64,000 nt of DNA from Salinimicrobium tongyeongense (GTDB lineage: Bacteria > Bacteroidota > Bacteroidia > Flavobacteriales > Flavobacteriaceae). This document shows positions 25,526 to 33,503 of this stretch, piece by piece. The number at the start of each line of letters is the position of its first letter. Positions within the stretch are counted from its first letter, which is position 1. The notes under the pieces were generated by a model that did not search any database, was not told where the DNA came from, and saw only the letters and a list, made by a program, of their open reading frames with translations. Made by a program: the position numbers and the translations under genes. The stretch is from positions 2,046,001 to 2,110,000 of the forward strand of contig NZ_CP069620.1 of assembly GCF_026109735.1 (NCBI RefSeq), in the 5' to 3' direction.

Positions 25526-26299
25526 ATGAAAATTGCCTTATTCAGTGACATTCACGCCAATCTTCCGGCTCTGGAAGCATTTTTTGCCGACGTAGAAAAG
25601 CGGGATATCGATTCCATTTATTGTCTCGGTGATCTTGTTGGATATAACATCTGGCCAAACGAAGTGACCGAGGAAATAAGAAAAAGGAATATACCTACCA
25701 TCGCGGGGAATTATGACTTCGGAATTGGCAGGAACAGCGATGAATGCGGCTGCGCCTATAAAACAGATGTGGAAAAAGCCAACGGAGCTGTTTCCATTTC
25801 CCTTACAAATGAATTAATATCAGATAAAAACCGGGCTTATCTCCGAACTCTTCCGGCACACATCCGGGTAGAATTTCAGCTGAATGACGAAAAGCTTAAT
25901 CTGCTACTTGTTCATGGAAGTCCGCGTAAGATCAATGAATATTTGTTTGAAGACCGGGCAGAGAAAAGTCTGCTGCGCATTATGCAGGATGCAGATGCCG
26001 ACATCATGTGTTTTGGTCACACCCACAAGCCATACCACCGCATCCTGAATTCCGGAGATGAAGAAAAAGCCCATTTTAGACACGCGATCAATCTGGGCTC
26101 TGTTGGAAAACCTAAGGACAGCGACAATCGCGGCTGTTATGTATTGCTGGAAATAGATGAAAATGCTTCAGCTTTGGATAAGGACAGCATAAAGCCACAT
26201 TTCATAAGATTTGAATATGATATTGAAAAAGCTGCAAAGGCCGTTGAAGACAGCCGCCTGCCCAATGCTTACGCAGATAATCTAAGAAACGGATATTAG
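25526..26299 (+). CDS. Metallophosphoesterase encoded in the ars operon
   Basis: A 257-residue calcineurin-like phosphoesterase. Metal-site motifs appear in order: [13 protein letters not shown] (DxH), [13 protein letters not shown] (GD), AGNYDFG (GNxD with Tyr in place of the usual His), [15 protein letters not shown] and [13 protein letters not shown] (GHTH). A cysteine pair ECGC follows GNYD. The family hydrolyses phosphomono- or diesters using two metal ions; the substrate is unknown. It lies 17 bases after arsR and 2 bases before acr3, so it is surely co-transcribed with the arsenite exporters. Its role in arsenic resistance is unproven. Confidence 0.85.
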   Translation: MKIALFSDIHANLPALEAFFADVEKRDIDSIYCLGDLVGYNIWPNEVTEEIRKRNIPTIAGNYDFGIGRNSDECGCAYKTDVEKANGAVSISLTNELISDKNRAYLRTLPAHIRVEFQLNDEKLNLLLVHGSPRKINEYLFEDRAEKSLLRIMQDADADIMCFGHTHKPYHRILNSGDEEKAHFRHAINLGSVGKPKDSDNRGCYVLLEIDENASALDKDSIKPHFIRFEYDIEKAAKAVEDSRLPNAYADNLRNGY

Positions 26300-26301
26300 T
26301 T

Positions 26302-27369
26302 ATGAGCACACTTAAGCAGAAAAAATTAGGTTTCCTGGACAATTACCTCACTTTGTGGATCTTCATTGCAATGGCCGTTGGTGTTGGTATAGGATTCTTT
26401 TTCCCCTCCTTTCCCGTAAGGCTGAACGAGATGAGTAGTGGCTCCACCAACATTCCGATCGCCATTGGTTTGATCCTAATGATGTATCCGCCGCTGGCTA
26501 AAGTAAATTACGCGCTGCTACCAAAGGTTTTTAGAAACGTGAAGATCCTTTCGGTTTCGCTTGTGCTTAACTGGATCATTGGTCCTGTGCTCATGTTTGC
26601 CCTGGCACTAATTTTTCTTCAGGATCATCCTGAATATATGGTAGGTCTTATCCTTATAGGCCTGGCACGTTGTATAGCCATGGTACTGGTATGGAATGAC
26701 TTGGCGGAAGGCAGCAGCGAATACGGGGCAGGCCTGGTGGCTTTGAACAGTATATTTCAGGTTTTCGCCTATAGTTTCTACGCCTGGATATTTATAACTG
26801 TTCTTCCTCCATACTTCGGATTTGAAGGTGCTATTGTAGATATTTCCATCGGCACTATTGCTGAAAGTGTCGCCATTTACCTTGGTTTGCCATTCCTTAT
26901 GGGGATTATCACCCGCTGGATTGGAGTAAAGGCTAAAGGTGAAAAATGGTATTCAGAGACTTTCATTCCGGCGATATCACCTCTCACTCTTATTGCCTTG
27001 TTATTCACTATTGTGGTAATGTTTTCGCTAAAAGGTGAGATGATTGTAGAAATCCCGATGGATGTCGTAATTATAGCCATTCCGCTACTCATCTATTTTG
27101 CCGTGATGTTCATTATCGGCTTCTTTGTAACGAAAATGACCGGGGCCGATTACGACAAGAATGCGGCGGTAGCTTTTACTGCTGCTGGAAATAACTTCGA
27201 ACTTGCCATTGCCGTGGCTATTGCAGTTTTCGGACTTAATTCAGGACAGGCTTTCGCGGGAGTTATTGGTCCGCTGGTGGAAGTGCCGGCTTTGATCTTA
27301 TTGGTGAGGGTTGCTTTCTGGCTTCGGAAGAAATATTACCCGAAAGAAGTACCTGCATATGAAGCTTAA
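26302..27369 (+). CDS. acr3: ACR3-type arsenite efflux permease
   Basis: A 355-residue, ten-helix permease of the ACR3/BART superfamily. The diagnostic segment is [20 protein letters not shown], with the conserved Cys essential for As(III) transport in ACR3 proteins; also [20 protein letters not shown] and [19 protein letters not shown] (second-half conserved segment). It exports arsenite from the cytoplasm and can be energised by ArsA in some hosts. It is the last gene of the ars operon. Confidence 0.93.
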   Translation: MSTLKQKKLGFLDNYLTLWIFIAMAVGVGIGFFFPSFPVRLNEMSSGSTNIPIAIGLILMMYPPLAKVNYALLPKVFRNVKILSVSLVLNWIIGPVLMFALALIFLQDHPEYMVGLILIGLARCIAMVLVWNDLAEGSSEYGAGLVALNSIFQVFAYSFYAWIFITVLPPYFGFEGAIVDISIGTIAESVAIYLGLPFLMGIITRWIGVKAKGEKWYSETFIPAISPLTLIALLFTIVVMFSLKGEMIVEIPMDVVIIAIPLLIYFAVMFIIGFFVTKMTGADYDKNAAVAFTAAGNNFELAIAVAIAVFGLNSGQAFAGVIGPLVEVPALILLVRVAFWLRKKYYPKEVPAYEA

Positions 27370-27518
27370 TTTTCCACTGGATAAACAGGGAAGGATTTAA
27401 CGATTAAACATTGTTTCAAAAACAAGGGTAAAAGAGAAAAAGGAAGAAGTTCTACGCCTTCTGTTTTATTGGCTTCTTGATAATCAAAGATTTGCCCCCA
27501 ATCTACCATAACTTACCT

Positions 27519-27587
27519 GCGCCGGATCCTGTGCTGTTTTTATAGCGTACGGGAAGTTAAGCGTTAAGTAAAAACAGCATAGGGCGC
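27519..27587. repeat. Long imperfect inverted repeat between ars cargo and mobilization genes
   Basis: Arms at 27519-27542 and 27569-27587 share GCGCC...CT.TGCTGTTTTTA against its complement, with a 5-base bulge in the left arm and a 26-base loop. It lies 150 bases after acr3, convergent with the mob-linked gene, so it may serve as a two-way terminator or a recombination site. The rest of 27370-27588 shows nothing else. Confidence 0.5.
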
Positions 27588-27588
27588 A

Positions 27589-28041
27589 TTATGGTGAGTT
27601 CTGGTTTTGGAACCATTCTTCATAATCTGCTTTTATCTCTGGTTTTTCCAAAAGGTATTTACGATAAATAAGGCTCTCTTCTTCTGTATTTCGATAGCTA
27701 TTATTTATTTCCTTTTTCGATTCTACGACTAGCAAGGTGAGATACCCGATCAAAGTCACTAGCAGGATTAGAAAACTTCCAAATAGAATTCCCAGGCTCT
27801 TGGGGAGTAGGTAAGCCTTCTTCAATTTCTGATCAATTACTTTGAGTGCTTCTGCAGTCAGGACATCTCTTTTCTCTTGCTTCTGAAAGAAAAAATTCAA
27901 TTGGTTTTTTAGTACTTCAGTAGAAATAGGAATGCTTCTATTGTGGAGCTCATTCGATAACTTCTGCAAATGCATTAGGTTTTTCCTGAACTCATCCATT
28001 TCATCAGTCATGAGTTCCATGATTTCATCTAGCTTCTTCAT
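27589..28041 (-). CDS. Mobilization-module membrane protein of unknown function
   Basis: A 150-residue protein: a helical, charged N-terminal half (MKKLDEIMELMTDEMDEFRK and onward, probably coiled coil), one long hydrophobic segment near residues 82-107 (SLGILFGSFLILLVTLIGYL) and a charged tail. Similar proteins follow relaxase genes in Bacteroidetes mobilizable elements; I believe this is the DUF6730 group, but that was not checked. Co-directional with the relaxase gene, 11 bases downstream of it. Function unknown; possibly coupling to the membrane during transfer. Confidence 0.6.
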   Translation of the reverse strand: MKKLDEIMELMTDEMDEFRKNLMHLQKLSNELHNRSIPISTEVLKNQLNFFFQKQEKRDVLTAEALKVIDQKLKKAYLLPKSLGILFGSFLILLVTLIGYLTLLVVESKKEINNSYRNTEEESLIYRKYLLEKPEIKADYEEWFQNQNSP

Positions 28042-28052
28042 CTTTAATGTTT

Positions 28053-28925
28053 TTAAAATCCTGCACCCATTCCTGTATCTAAGGCCCTTTTAATTGCTTG
28101 CTTCATAAGATCTTTAGTTATTTTGTTTATTATACCGGTGCTGAGCTGAATAGGGCTGTCAAGTAACTTCATAGTCTTTGGTGCCTCCCGTAATCTGGTG
28201 TACCTGTTGTTTTGGGAAATGGCCAAAATGATGTTGTTGCCATTCATTGAACGATGGATCTGACTTCCTTTTAAATTGATTCCTTTGTATTCAAACCTGA
28301 AACCCTGCAGTTGATTTGCCTTATTGATACTTGGCAGAACCCTTACCTGGTGATTCTTCATCTTCTTTAGGTATTCATCTAGGGACTTCGGTTTTGCCTG
28401 GAGAACCTGTTGATGAATATGTTGAACCTCCTTGCGTAAGTGCTTTAATTCCTCCAGCTTTTCCTTTTGAACCTCTCTTGCTCTTGTCAAGTTCATCTGC
28501 TGGGCTACTTTGTCTGCAGCCACTTGGCTCCGTTTTCCGATAAAGCTGTCTTTGTAGAGCTCTCCGTTTAAAGCGATTCGGTTGGTGTATAGATGAATGT
28601 GCAGGTGATGTTTATCCCGGTGAACAAAACCTATCGATTGATGATTTTGAAGCTTCATCTCTTTAATAAATCTTGAAGTGATTTCATTCAGCTTTGTGCC
28701 GCTTAGATCCTGTCCATCTTTTATTGCCGGACTTAGTACAAAGCTCAGGGTGTTATTCTTACAGCGTTCGTTCTGGGATTGAATAATTCTAAACTCCTCC
28801 GTGATCTCACCAGGAGTATCTCCAGCCAGATGTTCTTTAAAGATCACTTCAGCTCGTTTCTCCTTGTTCCAGCCGTAATTCATGGAAGCCAGGGTATGGG
28901 AAATGGATTTTCCTTTGCCAATCAT
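28053..28925 (-). CDS. Relaxase/mobilization nuclease (MobB-like)
   Basis: A 290-residue relaxase of the Bacteroidetes MOBP-like kind. The three-histidine metal site is visible as GFVHRDKHHLHIHLYTNRI near residues 99-117. The N-terminus GKGKSISHTLASMNYGWNKE carries a Tyr that may be catalytic. The remainder is a helical C-terminal tail. It should nick one strand at oriT and lead the island into a recipient, using a helper element's secretion system. Its start overlaps the mobC stop by four bases, so the two are translationally coupled. A candidate oriT lies at 29248-29275. Confidence 0.85.
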   Translation of the reverse strand: MIGKGKSISHTLASMNYGWNKEKRAEVIFKEHLAGDTPGEITEEFRIIQSQNERCKNNTLSFVLSPAIKDGQDLSGTKLNEITSRFIKEMKLQNHQSIGFVHRDKHHLHIHLYTNRIALNGELYKDSFIGKRSQVAADKVAQQMNLTRAREVQKEKLEELKHLRKEVQHIHQQVLQAKPKSLDEYLKKMKNHQVRVLPSINKANQLQGFRFEYKGINLKGSQIHRSMNGNNIILAISQNNRYTRLREAPKTMKLLDSPIQLSTGIINKITKDLMKQAIKRALDTGMGAGF

Positions 28926-29218
28926 TTCTGAAAATTTTGGAGGTGTGTTCTTATTTCTTCTGCAAGAGCCATAACCTCATGAGCCAGTTTGGGATCTCTC
29001 TTATTGAACATATTTCCAATGCGAACAAAGTTGTTCTTGTATTGGACCAGCATTTTGTAGTAGTCCAGTTGTTCGGGTGTCAATCTTTCGGTCACTCCTT
29101 TTCCAAAGGCAGTTGATCTGATGTACTGTGAAAGGGAAATTCCTGCCCGGGCCGCTCTTTTTTTGAGTAGCTTTTTCTCGTAGATCGAGCATCGGATCTG
29201 GATGAATTCCCGTTTCAT
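28922..29218 (-). CDS. mobC: MobC-like relaxosome accessory protein
   Basis: A 98-residue protein with the ribbon-helix-helix start seen in MobC/relaxosome proteins (REFIQIRCSIYEKKLLKKRA...GISLSQYIRSTAFG), then two helices ending RTHLQNFQK. MobC binds oriT and helps the relaxase open the strands. It overlaps the relaxase gene by 4 bases and lies just downstream of the inverted repeat proposed as oriT. Confidence 0.82.
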   Translation of the reverse strand: MKREFIQIRCSIYEKKLLKKRAARAGISLSQYIRSTAFGKGVTERLTPEQLDYYKMLVQYKNNFVRIGNMFNKRDPKLAHEVMALAEEIRTHLQNFQK

Positions 29219-29247
29219 AAAAGTTTTGCGACCATCGGGAGTAAAAG

Positions 29248-29275
29248 CAAGATGTCATGACAATGACACATCTTG
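29248..29275. other. Candidate oriT inverted repeat
   Basis: CAAGATG-TCAT and ATGACACATCTTG form an imperfect inverted repeat with a 2-base bulge, 30 bases upstream of the mobC start. Relaxase targets are often inverted repeats beside mobC. The nick site cannot be placed. The rest of the 143-base gap holds no ORF. Confidence 0.45.
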
Positions 29276-29361
29276 AATTGCTCCTCAAAAAATTAAATTA
29301 CTTCCATCTCAATTATTGCTTTTTCAGCAGTTAAACAGTTTTTATTTCAGGATAAGAGCTG

Positions 29362-30246
29362 TCAGTTGTTCATCTGGATCAGCTTCTTATTAAGGTCTTT
29401 GTAGCCTTTGTAAAAATCACTTCCATCTCTGCAATTGGAAAAGTTCGACATTAGATTTTCAGTTGCTTCTCTTCCTAAAGTATCGTGGTCCAGGTACAAA
29501 GTGACTGAACGGTACTCCTTAAAAAGCGGTAGAACTTGGGGTAAGAAAGAGAGAGAATTCAAAATCACCAGGTCGGAAGTTTGTGCTTCCTCTGGAGAAA
29601 TAGTGGCCAGGGATAAAAGGTCGAACATTCCTTCCAATACAATAAGCTCACTCCATCCACCTTCGATCTGGGAATAACTTTTGGGAGCTGTAGAGGTTTT
29701 ACAATACGAATTCCGAAGTTCCCATCCACCAAGGTTATTTTGAAGTCCCAAAGCATAATATTGTTTTCTGTTGCACTCATACCGGATTTCCCTACAGAAG
29801 GTTCTGGCCACCTCGATTGGTATGCATCGGGACTGTAGGTAGTTTTCCAAAGAAGGATTTAAAATGGGGCGAACCTCCAGTACTTTGTTTTTTGATCTCC
29901 GGTTTTGTTTCGGAATAGTTGGTTCTGGCTGACACGAACTAATAAGCGGTAAACCATCTGATAAATATGCCAAAGCTTCAGTTACCGGACATTTAAGTAT
30001 CAGGCATACCAGGTCAACCACGTTACCTCCTTTTCCAATTCCGAAGTCATACCACCTGTTAAGTCTGGAGGAAACTTTTAAAGAGGCCTGAGTTTCTGAC
30101 CGCAGGGGACTCAGAAACCAGGCTTCTTTTTCCGATTTTCGACTGGGAAAATGCCCTAGCTTTGCCAGCGTGCTAACGATGCAAATGCTACGGGCTCTTT
30201 CACAGTTCATTCTTTTTGTTTTCATCAGCATTTTATTTACACCCAT
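29362..30246 (-). CDS. Toprim-domain DNA primase of the mobilizable element
   Basis: A 294-residue protein with a degenerate CHC2-like N-terminal domain (residues 25-90: FLSPLRSETQASLKVSSRLN then WYDFGIGKGGNVVDLVCLI; the zinc cysteines of true DnaG are missing) and a Toprim domain (residues 195-275: LIVLEGMFDLLSL with catalytic Glu, YLDHDTLGREATENL with the DxD acidic pair). Such proteins synthesize primers for element replication. It lies next to the SF3 helicase with an iteron-like array between them. ATG at 30246 is used; further in-frame ATGs follow at residues 6, 8 and 13. Confidence 0.82.
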   Translation of the reverse strand: MGVNKMLMKTKRMNCERARSICIVSTLAKLGHFPSRKSEKEAWFLSPLRSETQASLKVSSRLNRWYDFGIGKGGNVVDLVCLILKCPVTEALAYLSDGLPLISSCQPEPTIPKQNRRSKNKVLEVRPILNPSLENYLQSRCIPIEVARTFCREIRYECNRKQYYALGLQNNLGGWELRNSYCKTSTAPKSYSQIEGGWSELIVLEGMFDLLSLATISPEEAQTSDLVILNSLSFLPQVLPLFKEYRSVTLYLDHDTLGREATENLMSNFSNCRDGSDFYKGYKDLNKKLIQMNN

Positions 30247-30285
30247 TTGTTGTTTTTTAGCTACCGTCTTTTTTTATCCTTTTAC

Positions 30286-30502
30286 TGTCATCATTTTTAT
30301 TTTTGATGACCTTTTGATGACAAAATGATGACAGCCGGAACCCTTGCTATTACTGGTCTTATCTTATTCTGTCATCAATTCATCAAAAATTAGAAGTATT
30401 TCAAAGTTTTTCTTTCAAAAGCAGCCTTCATTTTGATGAAACGATGACAGCGCGTGGGAACCCTTATGAATGCTGGGTTCACCTTGTCATCGTTTTGTCA
30501 TC
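30286..30502. repeat. Iteron-like array of GATGACA motifs; candidate replication origin
   Basis: Seven copies of GATGACA or its complement TGTCATC at 30286, 30316, 30327, 30370, 30443, 30485 and 30496, plus partial copies (GATGACC at 30305, GATGAA, TTCATC). Two copies are followed within a few bases by GGAACCCTT, giving a duplicated larger module. The array fills the 287-base gap between the primase and helicase genes. It could be an origin bound by an initiator, or an operator for the helicase-primase transcript. Confidence 0.65.
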
Positions 30503-30533
30503 GTTTCATCGTTTTTGATTCAGAAACCGAAAA

Positions 30534-31739
30534 TCAGCTGAACTTTCGATCCTCAAAATTCTCCATCAGGAAATTTTTATTTATAGTGAAATAACGGCCT
30601 TTAGCATCGGTGAAAGTAGTGCTGCCATCACTCCAGATCACAAACTTTCTGTAGTGATTTGAATTCGGCTGGTTCTCCAGTTTCCAGTCCTTCTTCAGGA
30701 TCTTTCTGATCTGGGTAAGATCTGTTCGAAGCCTGGTCTTACTGATAGCATTGAGAGCATCCATCGGACAAAGATCCAGTTGGTCCAGGTCGTGATTCTC
30801 CATTACCATGATTAAAATACCGGCCAGTTCTCTTTCCACCCGGTTCAGGTTGTTCTGCATGAGTTTCTTGAGAGCAGGTGTTTCTATTTGTTCAGCAGAA
30901 AACCACATCCGGGTTTGGTGCCTGGTAGAGAGTTTTCGGTTCTTTAGAAAGTAGAGGAAAGCCTGTACTTCAGAAGCCAATGCCTCAAGGAACTGGGTCT
31001 TTTCTTTTTTTACAGATGGCACCTGGAGCACCCAGAAGCGGGTTTCATGGTGGTCGATCTTGATAAAGTTCTCCTCATTGTTGCTGCAAAGGATGAATTT
31101 CCCGAAGAATTCCACCTCCCGTTTATCCTTTCCTTTAGCTTCGAGTTTATTAATATTGGTGGTGCTTAGGTATTTTATCCTTTCCGTAAGTTCTTCTTTG
31201 TTGAACAGAACTTCATCAATACAGATCAGGAGCTTATTAGCCCAGTCTGAATTAAATTGGCTGGTAAAGCTGTCGTTGGTAAGATAGGTAAGGTTGTTCT
31301 CGAAGATCAGCTTCAGCCATTTTAAGAAAGTACTTTTCCCGGTAGATCGTTCCCTGGAGACCAGGCAAAGAATTGGAAGAGTCTGAGTTGGCTTTACAAA
31401 TAAAAGTTGCAGATAATCCAAACCCAGGTCATAATGGTCTCCGAATATATGTCTCACAAAATCCAAAGAAAGGTTGCAATCTCCTTCCGTCACTTCATGG
31501 CTGAGTGGGGCATAGGTGTTATAAAAGTTGTGGTGGGAATATTTAAAGTTCTGGTGATCGGGAATACACGTAAAGCCATCAAATTTTGGAATGCCAGCCA
31601 AATAAGTTTTCCCGTGATCCTGGCGAATGGTTTCAATATTCCAGGGCACCAGAGATTCATTTCCATGACCGGAAATGCTCGGAGCTTTAACCAGTTTGTA
31701 GTACTGAGTGCCTACTCGTATGTAGGTATATGATTCCAT
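30534..31739 (-). CDS. SF3-type replicative helicase (primase-helicase family)
   Basis: A 401-residue protein starting at ATG 31739 (a GTG lies one codon earlier). The central region holds a superfamily 3 helicase/D5-like ATPase: Walker A SRERSTGKSTFLKWL near residue 130, Walker B LLICIDEVLFNKEEL near 172, and motif C FGKFILCSNNEENFIKI near 210 with the Asn sensor. An arginine-finger-like ETRFWVL follows. This family unwinds replication origins in phages and integrative elements. With the toprim primase it forms the autonomous replication module of the island. A hairpin sits at the ribosome-binding position (31746-31767). Confidence 0.82.
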   Translation of the reverse strand: MESYTYIRVGTQYYKLVKAPSISGHGNESLVPWNIETIRQDHGKTYLAGIPKFDGFTCIPDHQNFKYSHHNFYNTYAPLSHEVTEGDCNLSLDFVRHIFGDHYDLGLDYLQLLFVKPTQTLPILCLVSRERSTGKSTFLKWLKLIFENNLTYLTNDSFTSQFNSDWANKLLICIDEVLFNKEELTERIKYLSTTNINKLEAKGKDKREVEFFGKFILCSNNEENFIKIDHHETRFWVLQVPSVKKEKTQFLEALASEVQAFLYFLKNRKLSTRHQTRMWFSAEQIETPALKKLMQNNLNRVERELAGILIMVMENHDLDQLDLCPMDALNAISKTRLRTDLTQIRKILKKDWKLENQPNSNHYRKFVIWSDGSTTFTDAKGRYFTINKNFLMENFEDRKFS

Positions 31740-31745
31740 CACCTA

Positions 31746-31767
31746 TTCCTTTGTAATGACAAAGGAA
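31746..31767. promoter_or_regulatory. Perfect inverted repeat directly before the helicase start
   Basis: TTCCTTTGT and ACAAAGGAA are 9-bp perfect arms around AATG, ending 6 bases before the helicase ATG. In the mRNA it would sequester the ribosome-binding region, or in DNA act as an operator. Confidence 0.5.
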
Positions 31768-31890
31768 AAAGGATAATTTCTTCATTAGCAACTTCTAGGT
31801 AGACATTGGGAGTTTTCTAGGTGATTTTTATACTTAATTTAAAGGAATCCCGAAAACACCAAAAAGTATTCAATGAAGTTTGCTGAGATA

Positions 31891-33105
31891 TTAGAAATCA
31901 ATGACACTATTTAATGCTTTGTCTGTCTCTTTGTTGATGAAGTAGGATTGGTACATCATGGTTGTAGTAACCGAGGAATGCCTATATAGTTGCTGGAGCA
32001 TCTGAACTGGAATCCTATCTCCTGCAATGTTACCAAAGCTATGACGTGCAATGTGCATGCTCAGTTTTTTTGTTATACCGGCTTTTTCAGCAATCTCAGC
32101 CAAAAAGGCGTTGATGACTCGGTTGGCTCGTTTAGATTTGTCAAATATTTTCTTTTTGTTGCTTGGATCAATCATTTTAAGTTCAGGAAAGATGTAGTCA
32201 TTTTCTTCGCGTTTATTTTCGATGTATTCCCTCAAAATATTAGTTACCTTTTCAGGTAATTGTAAAGACACTAACTTAGAATTTTTGTTCATGGTATAAT
32301 GAATTCTGTTGTCATAGATATCACTCCATCGCAATTTTAAAACATCGGCGATTCTTATTCCGGCGAGATAAAAACTAAAAAGCCAAATATTTCGCGCGTG
32401 ATGCTGCTCACTTGTTAGATCTCTAAGATTTTCAATTTTCTTTATTTCTTCTCTCGTTAATCCTACTTTATTAGCTTCAGGAAATTTTATTTTTATTTTG
32501 TCCTTTCCGAAGGGATAAAATTTTCCGTCTACCAAACCACTTCGAATTGCCCTGTTGAAGAGAAGTCTTATGAGAACGAGGTGATTTGCAATTGTGCGCT
32601 CAGAAATGGTCGGTTTATTCCTTAAATAGGCGATATACTTTTTGAGGTAATTTTCATCTAGATCCAGAAATGATAGGTGTTTTGATTTATTGAATTTGGA
32701 AATATGCCCGATAATAGCTTTGTCAACTGAAAGTCGGCCATAGTTATTACTTGTTCTAATCTCTTTTAGATGTGCATCAGCTGTATCAAAAAAGTTATTA
32801 TTCCTATTTTTAAATGAAATTTCTTTTTTAATCTGGGAAGCCGAATAATCTTTACGTTCGGCCTGGAGCTCAAGTAAAATTTTGTTTGTCTCGGCCAATT
32901 TTGTCAACAGTAAGGTATTTAATCGGCCAGCATAGGGATGGGACTTTTTTACCAAGCATTTTGTGTCATCCCAATACTTTTGTTCAATACAATGTCCAAC
33001 AAATAAATAGGTAGACTTACGAAATTTGGTAATGCGGATTGCCAGAGGATAAAGACCTTTTTTGTTTGGCTTTTTTCTGAGAATTATAGATGCACTAGAG
33101 TTCAT
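31891..33105 (-). CDS. int: Tyrosine recombinase (island integrase)
   Basis: A 404-residue phage-type integrase starting at ATG 33105 (an upstream TTG is two codons away). N-terminal arm-binding region: SASIILRKKPNKKGLYPLAI followed by RITKFRKSTYLFVGHCIEQKYW, the Bacteroidetes type. Core-binding domain about residues 95-190; catalytic domain 200-400 with Arg in LAGIRIADVLKLRW, HIARHSFGNIAGDR (HxxR) and nucleophilic Tyr in VTTTMMYQSYF. It should recombine the 17-bp core in tRNA-Leu. It lies 160 bases inside the right island end and next to one arm-type repeat. No excisionase gene is visible. Confidence 0.92.
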   Translation of the reverse strand: MNSSASIILRKKPNKKGLYPLAIRITKFRKSTYLFVGHCIEQKYWDDTKCLVKKSHPYAGRLNTLLLTKLAETNKILLELQAERKDYSASQIKKEISFKNRNNNFFDTADAHLKEIRTSNNYGRLSVDKAIIGHISKFNKSKHLSFLDLDENYLKKYIAYLRNKPTISERTIANHLVLIRLLFNRAIRSGLVDGKFYPFGKDKIKIKFPEANKVGLTREEIKKIENLRDLTSEQHHARNIWLFSFYLAGIRIADVLKLRWSDIYDNRIHYTMNKNSKLVSLQLPEKVTNILREYIENKREENDYIFPELKMIDPSNKKKIFDKSKRANRVINAFLAEIAEKAGITKKLSMHIARHSFGNIAGDRIPVQMLQQLYRHSSVTTTMMYQSYFINKETDKALNSVIDF

Positions 33106-33143
33106 ACTCAAGGTTTTAGACTGACTCTAAGATAGGATTTTTT

Positions 33144-33164
33144 GGTACAACATAGGTACAACAT
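33144..33164 (+). repeat. Right arm-type direct repeat
   Basis: Identical to 7821-7841 in sequence and orientation (two GGTACAACAT units separated by one A). It is 103 bases inside the right att core and 39 bases upstream of the integrase start. Confidence 0.6.
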
Positions 33165-33267
33165 TTATTCATTTTGAATGAATTCATTTGATATTATGTA
33201 AAATAAAAAAACCCATAAATCCTTGAAAATCAATGGTTTCATGTTTTTTTGGTTAATTAATTTGGGA

Positions 33268-33318
33268 ACTTAGGATCTAGTGCCTCACGGTGTGAAGGTT
33301 CGAGTCCTTTCGCCCGCA
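33268..33318 (+). pseudogene. tRNA-Leu 3' remnant at attR
   Basis: Starts with the 17-bp core ACTTAGGATCTAGTGCC (33268-33284), then the variable arm, T-arm GAAGG-TTCGAGT-CCTTT and acceptor half CGCCCGCA. The 5' half of a tRNA is absent. It differs from the 3' half of the complete gene at 7726-7776 at a few positions, but the T-stem differences are paired, so both copies fold. This is the displaced original host tRNA end or a sequence brought with the element. Confidence 0.9.
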
Positions 33319-33323
33319 CAGCT

Positions 33324-33353
33324 AAAAGCCGACTTTAACGAGTCGGCTTTTTT
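33324..33353 (+). terminator. tRNA-Leu terminator (right copy)
   Basis: The same stem and loop as 7786-7814 (AAAGCCGACT, TTAACG, AGTCGGCTTT plus T-run). Confidence 0.8.
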
Positions 33354-33453
33354 GTTGGTGAATATTTTCGTAATTCTCTAAATTTGACGAAACTTTGATC
33401 CGTTAATTCTGAAGATCTTTGCTTTACAGAATTCCTGGATGCAGAACATAAAA

Positions 33454-33474
33454 GCCCCGGAGGTCGTCCGGGGC
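33454..33474 (-). terminator. Terminator downstream of the 33504-33848 gene
   Basis: GCCCCGGA/TCCGGGGC stem with a 5-base loop; on the minus strand it is preceded by A/T-rich sequence and followed by TTTT. It ends transcription of the small leftward gene at 33504. Confidence 0.65.
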
Positions 33475-33503
33475 AAAATTATAAACCATATTCAACATTT
33501 CAG

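Larger units (their letters stand above)
7726..33284. mobile_element. Integrated mobilizable metal/arsenic-resistance island in tRNA-Leu
   Basis: A 17-bp direct repeat (ACTTAGGATCTAGTGCC) at 7726-7742 and 33268-33284 bounds 25.6 kb. Homology at the two ends continues through the tRNA 3' end and its terminator. Inside the right end lies a tyrosine integrase, followed inward by an SF3 helicase, a toprim primase and a MobC/relaxase pair. The remaining 20 kb is arsenic and divalent-cation resistance cargo. There are no conjugation (tra/T4SS) genes, so it should need a helper for transfer. The two host repeat families found elsewhere in the window were not seen inside these limits. The boundaries are seen directly; mobilizability is inferred from the gene set. 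Confidence 0.9.

Noticed and set aside
27519..27587. Possible integron attC site (GTTAAGC near the long inverted repeat)
   Set aside because: No RYYYAAC partner at the left end, no integron integrase and no cassette array; kept only as an unexplained inverted repeat.
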